Assembly: GCA_902729315.2 (NCBI GenBank)
Contig: LR746272.1
Span: 10,720,327 to 10,784,326, forward strand
From: Spirodela intermedia
Lineage: Eukaryota; Streptophyta; Magnoliopsida; Alismatales; Araceae
DNA length: 64,000 nt
Direction of reading: 5' to 3'
Made by a program: the position numbers and the translations under genes. Positions 23,880 through 35,751 of the stretch are shown one piece after another (position 1 is the stretch's first letter; each line of letters opens with the position of its first letter). The notes under the pieces were generated by a model. The model was given only the letters and a program-made list of their open reading frames with translations. It ran no database searches and was not told the origin of the DNA.

Positions 23880-26723
23880 TGCTTGCTTGGTAGCTCTCCA
23901 AGGGAAGAAGGGGAAGAATGCTCCTTTTTCTGTTTCTCACGTTTAACTCATTCATCCTAGGAATTATCTGATTCCGATTGCATTATATGCTTCCTGTCAA
24001 GTTCGCCTTCTTACGTATCTAAGACCAGTGCATATTTAATAAAATGCCACGCTGACTCACTTGCATGGTGTTAATTAGAAACTAGAGGATTATAAAGAAT
24101 TAAAGATAGTCAAAGAGGCCAAGTTCGTCAGAGGTAGGCAACGAGGGAAGGGGATGTCAACATCATCGACAAAATAGGAAGAGAAATATGTAAAATCTCT
24201 TCTTCAATAAATTTGTGGTTTGACTTTTCAAGAAAATACTTCAAGTCTAGTATTAAATTGTGAAAACAACCTATACCTTTTTACCGAGGCTGATTAACCT
24301 TTTGTATCCATATAGTTTTACCCAAAAAGTCATCCTATTAGTATAAGGTGAACCAAGTCAGTTCCAAGAGGACACAAAAAGAAATGATACTTCTGGTGAT
24401 TTCAACCTACAATTACTGTAGCTCCACTACGCCATTTTCAATGCCTTATACGAGCTATTTACAGCTTTGATTTTATTAATTCAATGCCAGAGGTTTGGGA
24501 CATCCGCTATCTTATGGCGTGGAAGTTTTGTTCCTTCGACATGCTGACTTAACTCGTTCAAGTTTCTTTTGATTTTCATCAGTTAATTTATATCTTTGCT
24601 CATAAAAATTGTAAACCCTAATTCCATTTTGCGAAGGTTCGATTGCATCTGCTCACTGCGGTGATGAAATGCTTCTTTAAAAGACCTCCTGAAACGCAAA
24701 ACGCCTTGGGGGCTGCTTTGGCGGCTGGTTTGGCTGACTTCCGCCAGGCAAGTCAGAATTCAAATTGTGTTTTAGAAGGAAATGAAAGATACCAAGTTGA
24801 ATATTCCAGGATTCCTGCTGTTCTTTGATTTCTGTATATATTAAATGTGGAATTACATTGCAGGATGTTCATGATAGAGCCTTATTCTACTACAGGCTGT
24901 TGCAATATGACGAATCTACAGCAGAACGAGTTGTGAACCCTCCTAAACAAGCTGTTTCAGTATTTGCCGATACTCAGAGCAGCGAGCTAAAAGATCGCAT
25001 ATTTGATGAGTTCAACAGTCTCTCGGTCATATACCAAAAGGTGAGCCTGTTCCTTCGTTTTGAAACTATCTTATTAGGTTAAGTAATGAAAAAAAGATGA
25101 GGCGGCTTTGCACTGAAACAAATCAATTCACTGTCATTGTCTTTCCTTGCTTGCTTTCTGTTAATTTTTTTGAAGGAAATGAATTCCTGGAAGATTTCTT
25201 ACAAGTGTTCTATTCAACCTCTATTTCTTCTCTCCTAATGCCCTCTATGAAATATAATTTACTTAAAGAAAGATTGAAGTAATTCAGCCGAGAAGATTAT
25301 TTTGAATGGGGAGCAATTTTACTGATAACCATACATTGTTTTGCCAAAGTGTATATCATTTCTGGTTAATCGGGTGAGGCTTTTTATACTTTTGGGAGAG
25401 ACCAGAACGAATTCATAGAACGAGAAAAAAAAGTTATCTTTGGACGAACAATATGTAATATCTTGTCACTTATGCAAGACATAATATTTTCCATACAATG
25501 CAGAACCGAAAGTCGCCAATATGGTTTAGATCTGACCTAATCGTTGAGCTTATATCATTCTAGACGTGTGTTTTTTTGCATTTTGATCCTAGAATCATTA
25601 GAACTGGTAAGAACGACATGGAATTGGTGGGACCTGGTCAAAACCATTGTTTGCATGCCTGCCAATTCATGTTCATAACTGGTGGAACTTGAAAGTTGAT
25701 TGCCATTGTCAACGTCCTATAGCACTTCCTGATCTGGGTTTCCTCCCTTCTTGTCGTTGCTTTCATAAAGTGATATTATCTCTTCCTCTTCAACGAGCTT
25801 CACTGCTGGTCACGCTGTTCCTAACCGAAAAATCGAAAAAATTCCAGCCCTCGTACATGTTCACAGGGAAAGAACATCGCGGTCTGACTGATATCTCAGA
25901 AGAACTCGGGAACCTATCTGTGGAGGCGCAGCCCGCGGCCGAGGCTCTGCCCGCTCAGATATACGAAGCAAATGACGTCGATCTGCTGCTAAGCACGTCC
26001 GAGAAAGAAGAAGTTCGAGGACCGGTCAACAACAGCTCGGCGTACAGGGCTCCCGATTATGACAGCACCACTGCAGCTCTGGTCAGCTCACAGGTGCCGC
26101 TTGAAGCCGATCTTTCGATCCCAGGTCTCCCTGCATACAACCCCCAAGTCAGCTCCGCCATCGATGATCTACTTGGCCTGGGTTTGTCTGTTGCCCCCAC
26201 GCCGGCACCGCCGCCGCTTGCGCTCAATCCGAAGGCTGCTCTTGACCCTGGCTCCTTCCAGAGGAAATGGAGCCAGCTTGCGATATCATCATCACAGGTT
26301 CGATTCAGGGTGTCTTCTTGTTAATCTTTTCATTGTTCATATGTAGATTCATTGGTATTAAAAAATAATAATCTTGGGCGATTTCTTTTTCGATCTAAAT
26401 CATTTTCTCTTCGTGGTTCATCCATCGTGCAGGAGTTTTGTATAGAACCCCGCGCAGTGGTGGCCCTGGCGACGCCCCAGACGCTGCTCCGGCACATGCA
26501 GGGGCACCACATCCAGTGCATAGCCTCGGGCGGTCAACCTCCGAGCTTCAAGTTCTTCTTCTATGCTCAGAGGGCGGGTCAACCCCCGTCCTTCTTCCTG
26601 GTGGAGTGCCTGGTCAACTCCTCGTCGGCGAGGGTACAGGTGAAGATCAAGGCCGACGACGGCGCCGCCGCCGGAGACTTCTCTGCCTTGTTCCAAGCGG
26701 CCCTGTCTAAATTTGGGGAGTGA
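18919..26723 (+). CDS. AP4B: AP-4 complex subunit beta (beta-adaptin-like protein A)
   Basis: Eleven exons: 18919-18971, 19057-19573, 19723-19847, 21824-22022, 22180-22408, 22603-22769, 22891-23100, 24637-24747, 24864-25040, 25848-26297, 26433-26723. Phases close at 842 residues, close to the 841 I recall for Arabidopsis At5g11490. Residues about 20-530 are the adaptin trunk of helical repeats, with signatures such as VLKKMCYLYVGNYAKGNPDL, RDEDPMIRGLALRSLCSLR and KKLKLEMLTAIANESNTYEI. A Pro/Ser/Ala-rich hinge (about 600-730) follows, and the last exon encodes the beta-appendage C-subdomain. AP-4 is a heterotetramer at the trans-Golgi network, thought to work without clathrin in sorting to vacuole and endosomes. 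The intron after exon 8 has a GC donor (CAG|GCAAGT), required because exon 9 continues in frame with DVHDRAL. Middle exons are AT-rich; exons 1, 2, 10 and 11 are GC-rich. Confidence 0.97.
23849..23876. repeat. (CT)n microsatellite in AP-4 beta intron 7
   Basis: A perfect CT tract of about 28 bases inside the 1.5-kb intron between exons 7 and 8. Confidence 0.9.
24748..24863 (+). other. AP4B: GC-AG intron of AP-4 beta
   Basis: The donor reads CAG|GCAAGT and the acceptor TTGCAG|GATG. The exon junction joins Gln to Asp in frame, as in the family. The nearest GT (four bases downstream) would shift the frame. GC donors with an otherwise strong consensus are the usual minor class of U2-type introns. 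Confidence 0.85.
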
Positions 26724-26948
26724 GGACCTTCCGCAGGGTAGTGACAGAGCCTTCTTGTCTCCTCTACATCCATCCCTTGTCGCTTGAGAATAATTCTTGC
26801 GGTTCTTTGCTACCAGCATGCGGAATAATCCCCGGGTTGTTCTTGAGCATTTTTCCGTCATCTCCTCTGTTCATCGGGAAGATCGGTCTTCTGATAGGAC
26901 TACTCCTTGATCTGCAACATGGGTAGTAATCTCCCTTCACTTATATAC

Positions 26949-26992
<44 letters not shown>

Positions 26993-27006
26993 GTCTTCCA
27001 CCACCA
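26724..27006 (+). other. AP-4 beta 3' region and leader of the small acidic gene
   Basis: Only 283 bases separate the AP-4 beta stop codon from the next ATG on the same strand. The end of the stretch holds a TATATACATATATA block at 26942-26955 and then a (GA)n tract, so a compact TATA plus GA-leader promoter for the downstream gene is plausible. No polyadenylation signal could be assigned with confidence. Confidence 0.45.
26959..26991. repeat. (GA)n microsatellite just upstream of the small acidic gene
   Basis: A perfect GA tract of about 33 bases ending 16 bases before the ATG at 27007, so probably within its leader. Confidence 0.9.
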
Positions 27007-27402
27007 ATGGAGGGGTTTCTTCCGCCGAGGCTAGAAGATGCGGGGCTGGAAGACTGCGCTCTCCCACCGGAGGCCATCAATGAAGCCTTCTCCAAAGCCG
27101 CCGAGCTCTTCAAGTCTCGGGTCGTCGTCGCCGACGACGACGACGACGACAACGAAGGTGACGGCTGCTGCGTCGAAGGCCCCGCCCCGAGCAGCGGAGA
27201 GAAACCGGCGGTGGCGCTCGGCGGTGGCGTCTGCGAGGAAGGGGGCTTTTCGGTGGGGGATGAGCCGGGGGAAGGAGGCGGCGTCGTAGTTGTCGAGGGG
27301 GGGATTTCCTCCGGCGAAGTCCTGGTGATGGGCGGCGAGGTTGCGGAGGACAGCGGCGGGGATGACAACGGCGCCGCCGGCGAGGGGGGAAAGCCCGTTT
27401 AG
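27007..27402 (+). CDS. small acidic plant-specific protein, function unknown
   Basis: A single open frame of 131 residues. The N-terminus (PPRLEDAGLEDCALPP, then AINEAFSKAAELFKSR) resembles a short, conserved, uncharacterised plant family that I remember as beginning almost identically and continuing with an amphipathic helix. A run of seven Asp residues follows at about 43-49, and the rest is Gly/Glu/Val-rich low complexity. The codons are very GC-rich. No catalytic motif, signal peptide or membrane segment is seen. The conserved part is confined to about 40 N-terminal residues; the tail may be disordered. It lies in tandem behind AP-4 beta and convergent with SBT6.1. I assign no function. 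A downstream intron and second exon cannot be excluded. Confidence 0.65.
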   Translation: MEGFLPPRLEDAGLEDCALPPEAINEAFSKAAELFKSRVVVADDDDDDNEGDGCCVEGPAPSSGEKPAVALGGGVCEEGGFSVGDEPGEGGGVVVVEGGISSGEVLVMGGEVAEDSGGDDNGAAGEGGKPV

Positions 27403-27807
27403 CTGGAATTCTGACCTGAATCACCGGTAGGTTCTTTCCGTTTCCCTTCTCTTCGTCGGGATCTCTCTGATCCTCTTGAATCTGAGATGTTCTTCAACTC
27501 TGGCACCTGAGATGGAGCTGCTCTTCCTCGTCTACTACTTTCTTGCGTACCACATCGGATGAACTAAGAACCCTAATAGCCATCAGAAGAGAAGATCGGC
27601 CACCATTTCTCTTAATCGAAACCCTCGTTTTATTCCATTAGACAGCAGATCCCTCGGACCCACATCGTATAATATCTATTACAACATGTTAGGGCTATCA
27701 GATTGCAGAAAACCTACTGCCAAGGATGTTATACTACCTGCCTCGCCTCCCTCTCTCTCTCTCTAACTGGGGAAGGAACGCGATCTCCAATTGGAAGGGC
27801 CACGCTG
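27403..27807. other. convergent 3' region, small acidic gene and SBT6.1
   Basis: Four hundred bases between two stop codons that face each other, expected to hold both 3' untranslated regions. No further gene or element is visible. Confidence 0.6.
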
Positions 27808-30800
27808 CTACACAGCGTTTGTGGAGCGGGCGGGGGCCGGAGCTTTCCTCCGCTTCCTCCTCCGCTGCCGCATCCTCCAGTAGCTCACAAATAACGCAAG
27901 ACCTGTGATGCCATGCAGCAGAACGAATCCATGGCTCGTGATTGATGATACGTTTTCACATCGCAAGAGATCGAGGACGAAGAAGTGCTTACAGGCGACG
28001 CCAACGATGAAGGGTCCAAGCCACTGGCCGGCGATGAACATGGAGCCGTCGAGCTGCGCAAGAAAGGCAATAATTCTTCAGCCATCGCCGGCTAGATTCT
28101 TCCGAGCAATCGAAACCAGGGCGGTTGACTTGACCCCCTTTCTAAGCTGAGAATCAGGAGACTGTAGGATGAGACAGAGTTTACCTCTTCACGGTTAATC
28201 AAGCTGAGAAAGTCCACGCTCCTGCCGAGCTTGGTTCTAGTGGGCGCTTCCAATGGGTTCTCTTCAACCTTCCTCTCTGGTTCACCCTGCGAGAAGTTGG
28301 ATCCTCCCATGGTTCCCTTGAGATCAGCTCCCAAATCCAGCGTAGGGTAGCCCGGCAGTTTCCTGTTCCGCCCCATCAGCTGGAGCCTGTACCCTTTGGT
28401 CCCCCACACTTCAAACCTGGCATCCCGCCCGCAAGTCAACTCCTTGCTCACCACCGAAGAGTATGCGGAGAAGTTGACGTCGGTCCTCCGGGAGGGCAGC
28501 TTGCTGTCATCCTCGCGAAGGGGGAGATCTCTCCTCGCTGAATCGGAGAAGAGCACCGGGTCCTTGACGCCCCTGTTGGTAAAATCCAGGATCTTCCTCA
28601 GCAGCCAGTAGCAGTTGGTCACCATGTGGCTGCTGTCCAGGCAGTTGGAGTCTCCGTACACGGCGACCCGGCCGGCGGCAGCCTCCAGAAGCCCAAGAAT
28701 AGAATAGTTGACCTGAAACAATCTGCCGGAGTCAGAAAATAGAATGGGCTGGTCAACCCTGATGGCCCGCCAGAGGCTGCTCACCTTGGTCGACCCAGAA
28801 GCCTGGAGCACGTTCTGCGTGGCGCCGCTCTCCGAGCTGTCCTGGAACTGGAACCTGTGGACGTAGCCGCTGGCGGGGAACCTCACTATATCGGTCCCAG
28901 AGGCGTAGTGGCTCTGTTCATCATTCATGGAGAAGTCGCCGTTCAAGATCTTGTCCCCGAAGGCGATCCCAAAGGGGGCCAGCAGCTCGTTGATCGCGGG
29001 GACGTTGGCGCCACCGGTGACCGGCGTCCACCAGCTCCTCGTGTTGTCGTCGAAGAACCTCATCTTGACCATGGAGTCAACGTTGTACCACTCGGCGAAG
29101 ACGACGAGCCCAAGCCCAGCGCGGAGAACATCGTCCCGCAGCTTCTCAATCTCCTCCGGGAAGTACTCATCCTCGAGGTCAACCATCAGCAACGCCCCAT
29201 ACTTGCTGGCGTCGAAGCAGGTGAGCGGCGAGCCGAGCGTCTCAACGTAGTAGCCGGCGTCACTCAGCATGTTGAACATGATGTGGAAGTTGGTGTGCAG
29301 GTGATCTCCATGCCAGTCAAGGATGTCGTTCCTGACGTCCAGGGAGTCCCGAGGGATGTAGCCCGGTGGGTACTTGATGTTGTGAAATTGGTCCCAGAGG
29401 AGCCGCCTTGACCTTGGCGGTGTCGGCACGACTTTGAGCTTCAGGTGGAGCACGCAGGAACTGATCTGGCGTTGACCTCCCGGGTCCAGCGACGGGCTGT
29501 AAACTTCGACCGACACATTGCCTTGGATGATGCCTGAAAAATGTGCGCCCTCTTCCTTGATCTGCATGTGCAGAGCGAAGAAGCCGGTCCAGGGCCAGAT
29601 GACTTGTGAGTACGAGAAGCGGATGCTCAGCAGATTCCCGACCTCGTCGGAGGGTTGCCAGGTTGGGGGCCCGCCGACGTAGCCGACGACGCCCATCCCG
29701 TTGAGAATTGTCGCATTGAACACCACCGGCATTGCACCGGCGTAGAGCGGCTGCCGGCAGAATGGCCAGGAATAGGGGCAGTCCGTGTAGTCGAGAATGC
29801 TGGGGAAGATGCTGGCCCTCGGCCGGTAGTTCTTCAGGATCTCATACGACTTCAGTCTGCGGATAGAGAATAACAATTGAGAAACCCACGAGATTCTATT
29901 CTTGTGAGAGAAAGAGGAACCTGAGCTGAGGAGGATGAGCTCACAGGTCGAGTCTACCGGCGCCTTGCTCGAACATGTTGGGACCAGGGAGCTTGAACGC
30001 GCCTTCCACTAAGGCCTGCTTCATGCTTGCAGGGTTTAGAATACGTTTTCGGGTTTTTTCAGGAATGACTGACACGAGCAGGCACACAGCACCGGCGACC
30101 ACCGGGCTTGCGACACTGGTGCCCGAGAGGCTCTTGCAGCCTGTGCTGATCTTGGAGCCCATTATATCCCGGCCATAGGCTACGACGTCGGGCTTCACAC
30201 GCCCATACCTGGTAAGAAATTCAGGGTGAAGCTCTGAACTGAGCAAAACTACCAGACGGAGAAACTAGCTTTTTTTTAAAATAAAAAATAAAAAAATGGG
30301 GAAGAAAAGCAAGTGGAATACACATTCGTATCCTTGAAAGTGATCTGTGATCACAGGTAAAGAAGGCCCCCCAGAGCTTACCCGTGAGGAATCTCCCAGG
30401 TGCTCATGCCACGAGAAGAGAAGGAAGCTATGTGGTTCTCGTAGTCGATGCCACCAACACCGATGACGTCACTCTGGTCAGCTGGATTGTTCAGTGTGCC
30501 ATACAAGGGCCCGTCGTTGCCGATAGCCGAGATCATTATTATATTATTGGCGGTGAGTTCCCACACCTGAGAAGTTATCCCAAGAGAGTGGCGCAGGATT
30601 TATCAGATCAATTCAGCATTCTTCAGCCTCGATTACTACATATCTAGACTGAACATAAACAGCATGAGGAATTAATGTGAACTCAATGCTAAAACGTAAC
30701 TTTCCCAGGGTGATTTAACAGCAAAATTCCAGATTACACTCGCTTATTGCTCTACAAAATTGCATAAGGTCATTCCACCATATTCTCCTTCTAAATAGTC

Positions 30801-33800
30801 TCACTAGAGAAGAATGAATCGTGATCTTCCAAAAGACTATCAATGTAATTCATCTTAGTGCAGTTGACTAGAGTAAGAGAAAAAATCCCAAGAAAAACTC
30901 CAGATTGATACTGTTCGTTTTTACATTTGGATCCCTATTGTTCTCTTCTATAATTCAAATCTCGTTTCAGTTCATGAAAAATGACATTTTCACCGTTCTC
31001 TTTCTGGTATCCATTCAAAATACGTAATCCTTAACCCCCCGACATATAGGCTCTCTACGTTTTGGATGGCACCATAGGGTTCCGGGATGACGCTGAAACC
31101 CCTAGAGTGCCTGAGGGCAGCGCATTGGAGATCATGACTCACGTTTATTGTCAAAAACTCGTAGCCCAGAAGGACTTGCAGCTGATGTCCGCCCCCAGGC
31201 CATACAGCCAAATACCTTGCTTCCACTTTTGTAGAAATCTTCACTTTCTGCTTTCTAAAATGCCCCACAAACCGCCCCTTCCCTAGAAGCATCGCTGGAA
31301 CCCTTGGTATCAAAAGCCATGATCTTCCTATAAACTGCATATCCTGGGTTTACCTCTCCGGAGATGCAATATGCAGAAGTCACATTTTCATCATTTTATT
31401 GAAGCAGATATAACTGTTGCAACAAGATACAAGTGTACGAAAGTAGAACTAAGAATCTTCATCAGAATAGATGACAAATAGTACCCAATCTCACAAATCG
31501 TGTAAACTGAAAATTGAAAACTTCTGGTCGACCCATAGTAGGATAATCATTCAGGAAGCCGACAGGAAAAACATGAACAGATAATGCTCATAGAGATGAG
31601 TGAGAGTACCTTTTCAACAAATGGAAGATCCAAATAATCAGGTCCACCGATACTCAAATTCAGCACATCCATATTTGTTGCAATGGCATAGTTGAATGCG
31701 TCAAGAAACCATGAAGTGTAAGATACCTGCATCAAAACTGAATAAAGGATTCTCATAACTACGCCAAAACCTACAACATCTTAGCCTCAACATCGGTGGA
31801 ATCCTAGGAGAAGAGAACGAAGATAAAGTGTCCGTGGAGAGACTCCAGGGATAAGCAACAGCAATGGAGCTCAAAAGTTGTGTAGTTCTTGATCGAAAAA
31901 TACACTGTTGTTTCTTGCCTCCACAAACAAGGGAGTGTCTGTGCTGCTCATTTTTTGTCATTAACAGTCAAAAAAATTCAGTGTGGAGTCCCTTATCTAG
32001 GCCGACTGCATGCAGACCACAAACGAAATAACTGAAAGATAAACCTGAACTAAAATTTAAATTTTCTTGTACGTCATAGAAAGCAATATCTTAGGTCTCG
32101 AGAGTGGATCCATTTCTGAAACTATCTCAAAGCCAGACATTTAGTCTGCAAATAGCAAACAGTTGCTGGTAGTCCGCATTTTGGTCGTATTCTAATAACA
32201 TATACTAAATTTATACCAAAAGAGCTGTTTTGCATACCAAATATGGGTCTTTAGTTCTCAAGCAAAAAATGTATCATGAAATGAAAAAACAGTTTTTAAT
32301 ACTTAAAGAAACATTTAAAACATCGCTTGCCTTCTTTAAATGGGAAACATGCATTACCTGGGAATCAGTAAAAACACGGAACGCATAAATCTCAGTATCA
32401 GGTGCAAAACCCAAGCATTCTGCATCTTCTCCAGCAATAACTCCGGCCACAAAGGTTCCATGACCAAGATTGTCATTGAGTGTATCCTCGTTAGTCCAAT
32501 TCGTGCGCTCCTGAAGCAATTATTGTCACAGGATATAAATGTTTAAGGAAGTGTTCAATTTAAGATAATAGGAAGCACTGATCAAAGTTAGTTCAACAAG
32601 ATCCATTGATTCTTAAAAATAAAATATTTCTCCTGATGCAACCTGAATGCTCTACTATCTCGTTTCCCTTGGTTGAAAAAAAAAAAACATCTATTATAGT
32701 TCAAAAAAGCACTAAAAATGGATGAGTGGAAATCCTACCACAAAAAAAAGAGGCAAGCATGTCTGTAGAGCTAACTGAACAAAGAATCCTCTTTACATCT
32801 GGCCATATGCCAGAATACGATAAAAAAACTAACTTAAGATATCTTTCTTTAAACCTTATTCATAAAAAGCAAAGGAACTCCATCCTTCTGCCCAATCTAA
32901 ATTTCATAACCTTATCCTAAACCTTATTCATAAAGATCAAGAGTTTTCCCCTTCAGGGATACATTATTCCATAGATGAGACACCAAAGCTTTTGGTTTTA
33001 TTCATGGATAGCTAAATACGTTAACATTTGTTAACAACTGAAAAAACATAAATTTGACTAGTGCAATAGCCGGTCAACAGCTACATATGGCTGCATTTCT
33101 GGAGTTCAGTGATAACTTCCTCTGGGAGCTTATGAAACATGATAAGGATAAGCATAAGATAGTCCAACTGCTAAAACAACTGCTTTCAATAATTAAGATT
33201 ATTTGGTTAGTACCCCCAGAAGGATCAGGTAACTTTACCTTGATACTGCGGAAATGGGGGTGATCAGCTCGAATTCCAGTATCAAAAATAGCCATTTTCA
33301 CTTTTCCACCGGTGAATCCTTTTGCCCAAAGTTTTTCAGCTCCAAACAATGATGTTACTTGAGATCTCTGTGACAAATAAAAGCATCACAAATTAGGAAT
33401 CAGAAAGCATATCAATAAAAAGAATTTCAAGGCTGTCATACCCATCTAATGAGGTACATTTACTGCACAACAATTGTCTGTTGTATTTTGAAAGTCAACT
33501 GAAGCCTACAAATCATATATGTTCGAACATAGTAAACCCAAGAAGAAAAAAAGTGAACACAGCTCTAGATTTAAATCCTGGAGAACAGCTACCACAAGTC
33601 GTGACACATTTAGGTCATACCTGATTGCATGTACAACCATGGAGAATTAGCTTTGCTCTAAACTTGGGATATAAAGTTTTGGTAACTCTCATTATGGCAC
33701 TGAACATTTTTGTCAATGGCCATTAAACAATAAGTTTTCAAGGAAAAGATGACTCAAGGTAAAACTGATTATGTTCCAGCGCCTTAGGAAGGCCTAGATG

Positions 33801-35378
33801 GCGAAAAAGGGTGGACATAGAGCCATCAGAACACAGACCTGGTCAATCCTCCAGAAGTATGCACACCTGAAAGGAACAGAATATTGCCACCATGGTAGTC
33901 ATTGCCCCTAGTCAAAGTAAAAGAACCAATTGAGGGAAATGGACCAAAGGGCAAGTGGGGGATAGGGGTGATATGTGGGCAGCGGAATCATGGGAGGGAG
34001 GCTAATGGAAATGATAACAAAAGAGTAGTAAGAAGTGACCATAATGTAGGAAGTGGAAGTGGAAATGGAAGTGGCAGCATCAATGATGAGCGGAAATAAT
34101 ACCGCTAGAGACATCAAGGTGAATAGAGTAGCTTGAGAGCAACTCGCATTAACTCACATGATAAGTCATGAGTAGCAAGCTGGTGCAGCCAATCCTTACT
34201 GATGTTGACCCAACACGCATCAGTCTGGACTAACTCCCAGATGTTTGGACTGACTGAGCTGATACCAATGTCAATCACGACATGAATATTCCGGGATCAA
34301 GTTGGATCATATCAGTCGAAAAACTCGTGGTGCTCATGGTGAGTCGAATCGAGAAAAAACCATCCAGAGACAACTAGACAGCCTACTAAAGTCATTAAGG
34401 CATGTTAATCATCATTATTTCGTTCATCCTCTGATAAATCAGACAGCTTCCACTGAAATAGGAAAAAACTGCATCAAAGAAAAAATAAATATAAAACCAT
34501 GTTTTCCCAATAAAATGGAAACGGCTTGCTTATCCTAATCTCATGAGAAAGGGGAAACCCCATCCAAACATCTCGGACAATGTAATTCTTGATGTTTCGT
34601 ACCAGACCATTCAAAAAGAAGGGAAATACATCTAATGAAGTATTATGATACATAGATCTACACGATAATAATTAAAATAAAGAGAAAAACTAGTAATAAT
34701 TTACATACTGAGAAATCAATTTCTTGACGAATTCAGCAATTCTTAACAGATAATATGAAAATAAATACGCTATAAACTATTATCAATGATGTGGAAGAAA
34801 GAAGAACATACGTCCATCATGAGTTTCCTCCAGCTTATCGTAGAATTGCTAAATGGAGTGTAAATTTGTTCTCCTTCGTAAGACATTGACGTGAACAACT
34901 TCCCTGAACGCTTCGTTGATTCTAAAAAGGCGACATATTTCTCACTACTATCCCCAAATAGGGTGCGTGTATAACTTGAGTCGACGATCACGTCCTTCAC
35001 CAACTGAAGCCTCTCCAGCTCCATGATCACCACAGTATGATACAACTCTTCGATGGCCAGAAGCCCGAAATCCGTAGGGAAGGATGCCGCGGGGTTCCTC
35101 CTCTCCACCCATCTCCATCCGCTTAACGATCCAATTTTCTCCTCGATGTAAGAACGGTGGTCCTCTGCCCTCTTGTACTCCAAAAACCTCACAACATAGT
35201 TCTTGGTGGCCGAGGCCACGGGGGGCGTTCCATTCTCCGGCGAATGGGCCGAGATGTCGTGTGCCGACGGATCGCGGCACGGGGCGAAGGGCGATAGGGC
35301 GAGGACGAGTGCCAAGAGCGATAAAGACTGGAAAACTCGGGTCTGGCCGCTCATACTGCACTTCCAACGCCTTTTCAA
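27808..35378 (-). CDS. SBT6.1: Site-1 protease, subtilisin-like protease SBT6.1
   Basis: Nine exons: 35378-34812, 33367-33239, 32510-32358, 31726-31610, 30566-30382, 30208-29945, 29856-28185, 28053-27993, 27902-27808. Phases close at 1080 residues. The start is followed by a hydrophobic signal sequence ([11 protein letters not shown]) and a prodomain. The subtilase catalytic residues are visible: Asp218 ([14 protein letters not shown]), His249 (LGHGTFVAG), oxyanion Asn339 (SAIGNDGP) and Ser415 ([13 protein letters not shown]). These are almost the positions known for mammalian S1P. A large lumenal region follows in the 1672-base exon 7. The C-terminus has a membrane segment (about 1034-1057) made by joining exons 8 and 9, then a short Arg/Lys-rich cytosolic tail. 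S1P is a Golgi membrane protease that, with S2P, releases membrane-bound bZIP factors under stress; it also processes some propeptides. A second in-frame ATG at 35354 could be the start. Exons 2-4 are AT-rich, exons 6-9 GC-rich. The nearest Arabidopsis gene is At5g19660 (from memory). Confidence 0.97.
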
Positions 35379-35751
35379 AGGCTACTCACCGCCGGAGTCC
35401 CATCAGCTCGCCGACGTACCCGCCGCCAGCAGATGGGGATGGATGGGCACCGCCGGAGCAGCAGGCTTTCTCGCCTGCGAAATTCGATTCTGGAAGAACG
35501 AGATGTGACGTCGGTCAAGATCCCAAGCTTCAGATCTTCGAAACGTTGCATCGGGATATGACCACTCGCCGGTCAGGTTACCTCAACCTTTCAACGAAAG
35601 AACGTCTTGGTCAGCTGAAGTCGCGACCATGACCGTCGCATTTTTCGAACAGATGGCGCGTCTCTTATCGTGAATGCTGCACGGGGCAGAGACGGCGAGC
35701 TCGTAGTGCTCTGCGAAGAATCCCTAGAAGAGAATACATACGACCCGGAAG
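35379..35751. promoter_or_regulatory. divergent promoter between SBT6.1 and tRNA lysidine synthase
   Basis: Only 373 bases separate the two start codons, which point away from each other. There is no clear TATA box, and the sequence is of balanced composition. Both products are housekeeping proteins, so a shared bidirectional promoter is a reasonable inference. Some of the stretch must also be leader sequence for both transcripts. Confidence 0.6.

Noticed and set aside
26418-26861. Minus-strand frame of 147 codons across the last AP-4 beta exon
   Set aside because: Shadow of a GC-rich coding exon that has clear homology on the plus strand.
27110-27424. Arg/Pro-rich minus-strand frame opposite the small acidic gene
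   Set aside because: Extreme low complexity created by the complement of Asp/Gly/Glu codons; the plus-strand frame has the recognisable N-terminus.
28857-29411. Plus-strand frame of 184 codons within SBT6.1 exon 7
   Set aside because: Antisense shadow of the long GC-rich exon, which matches site-1 protease throughout.
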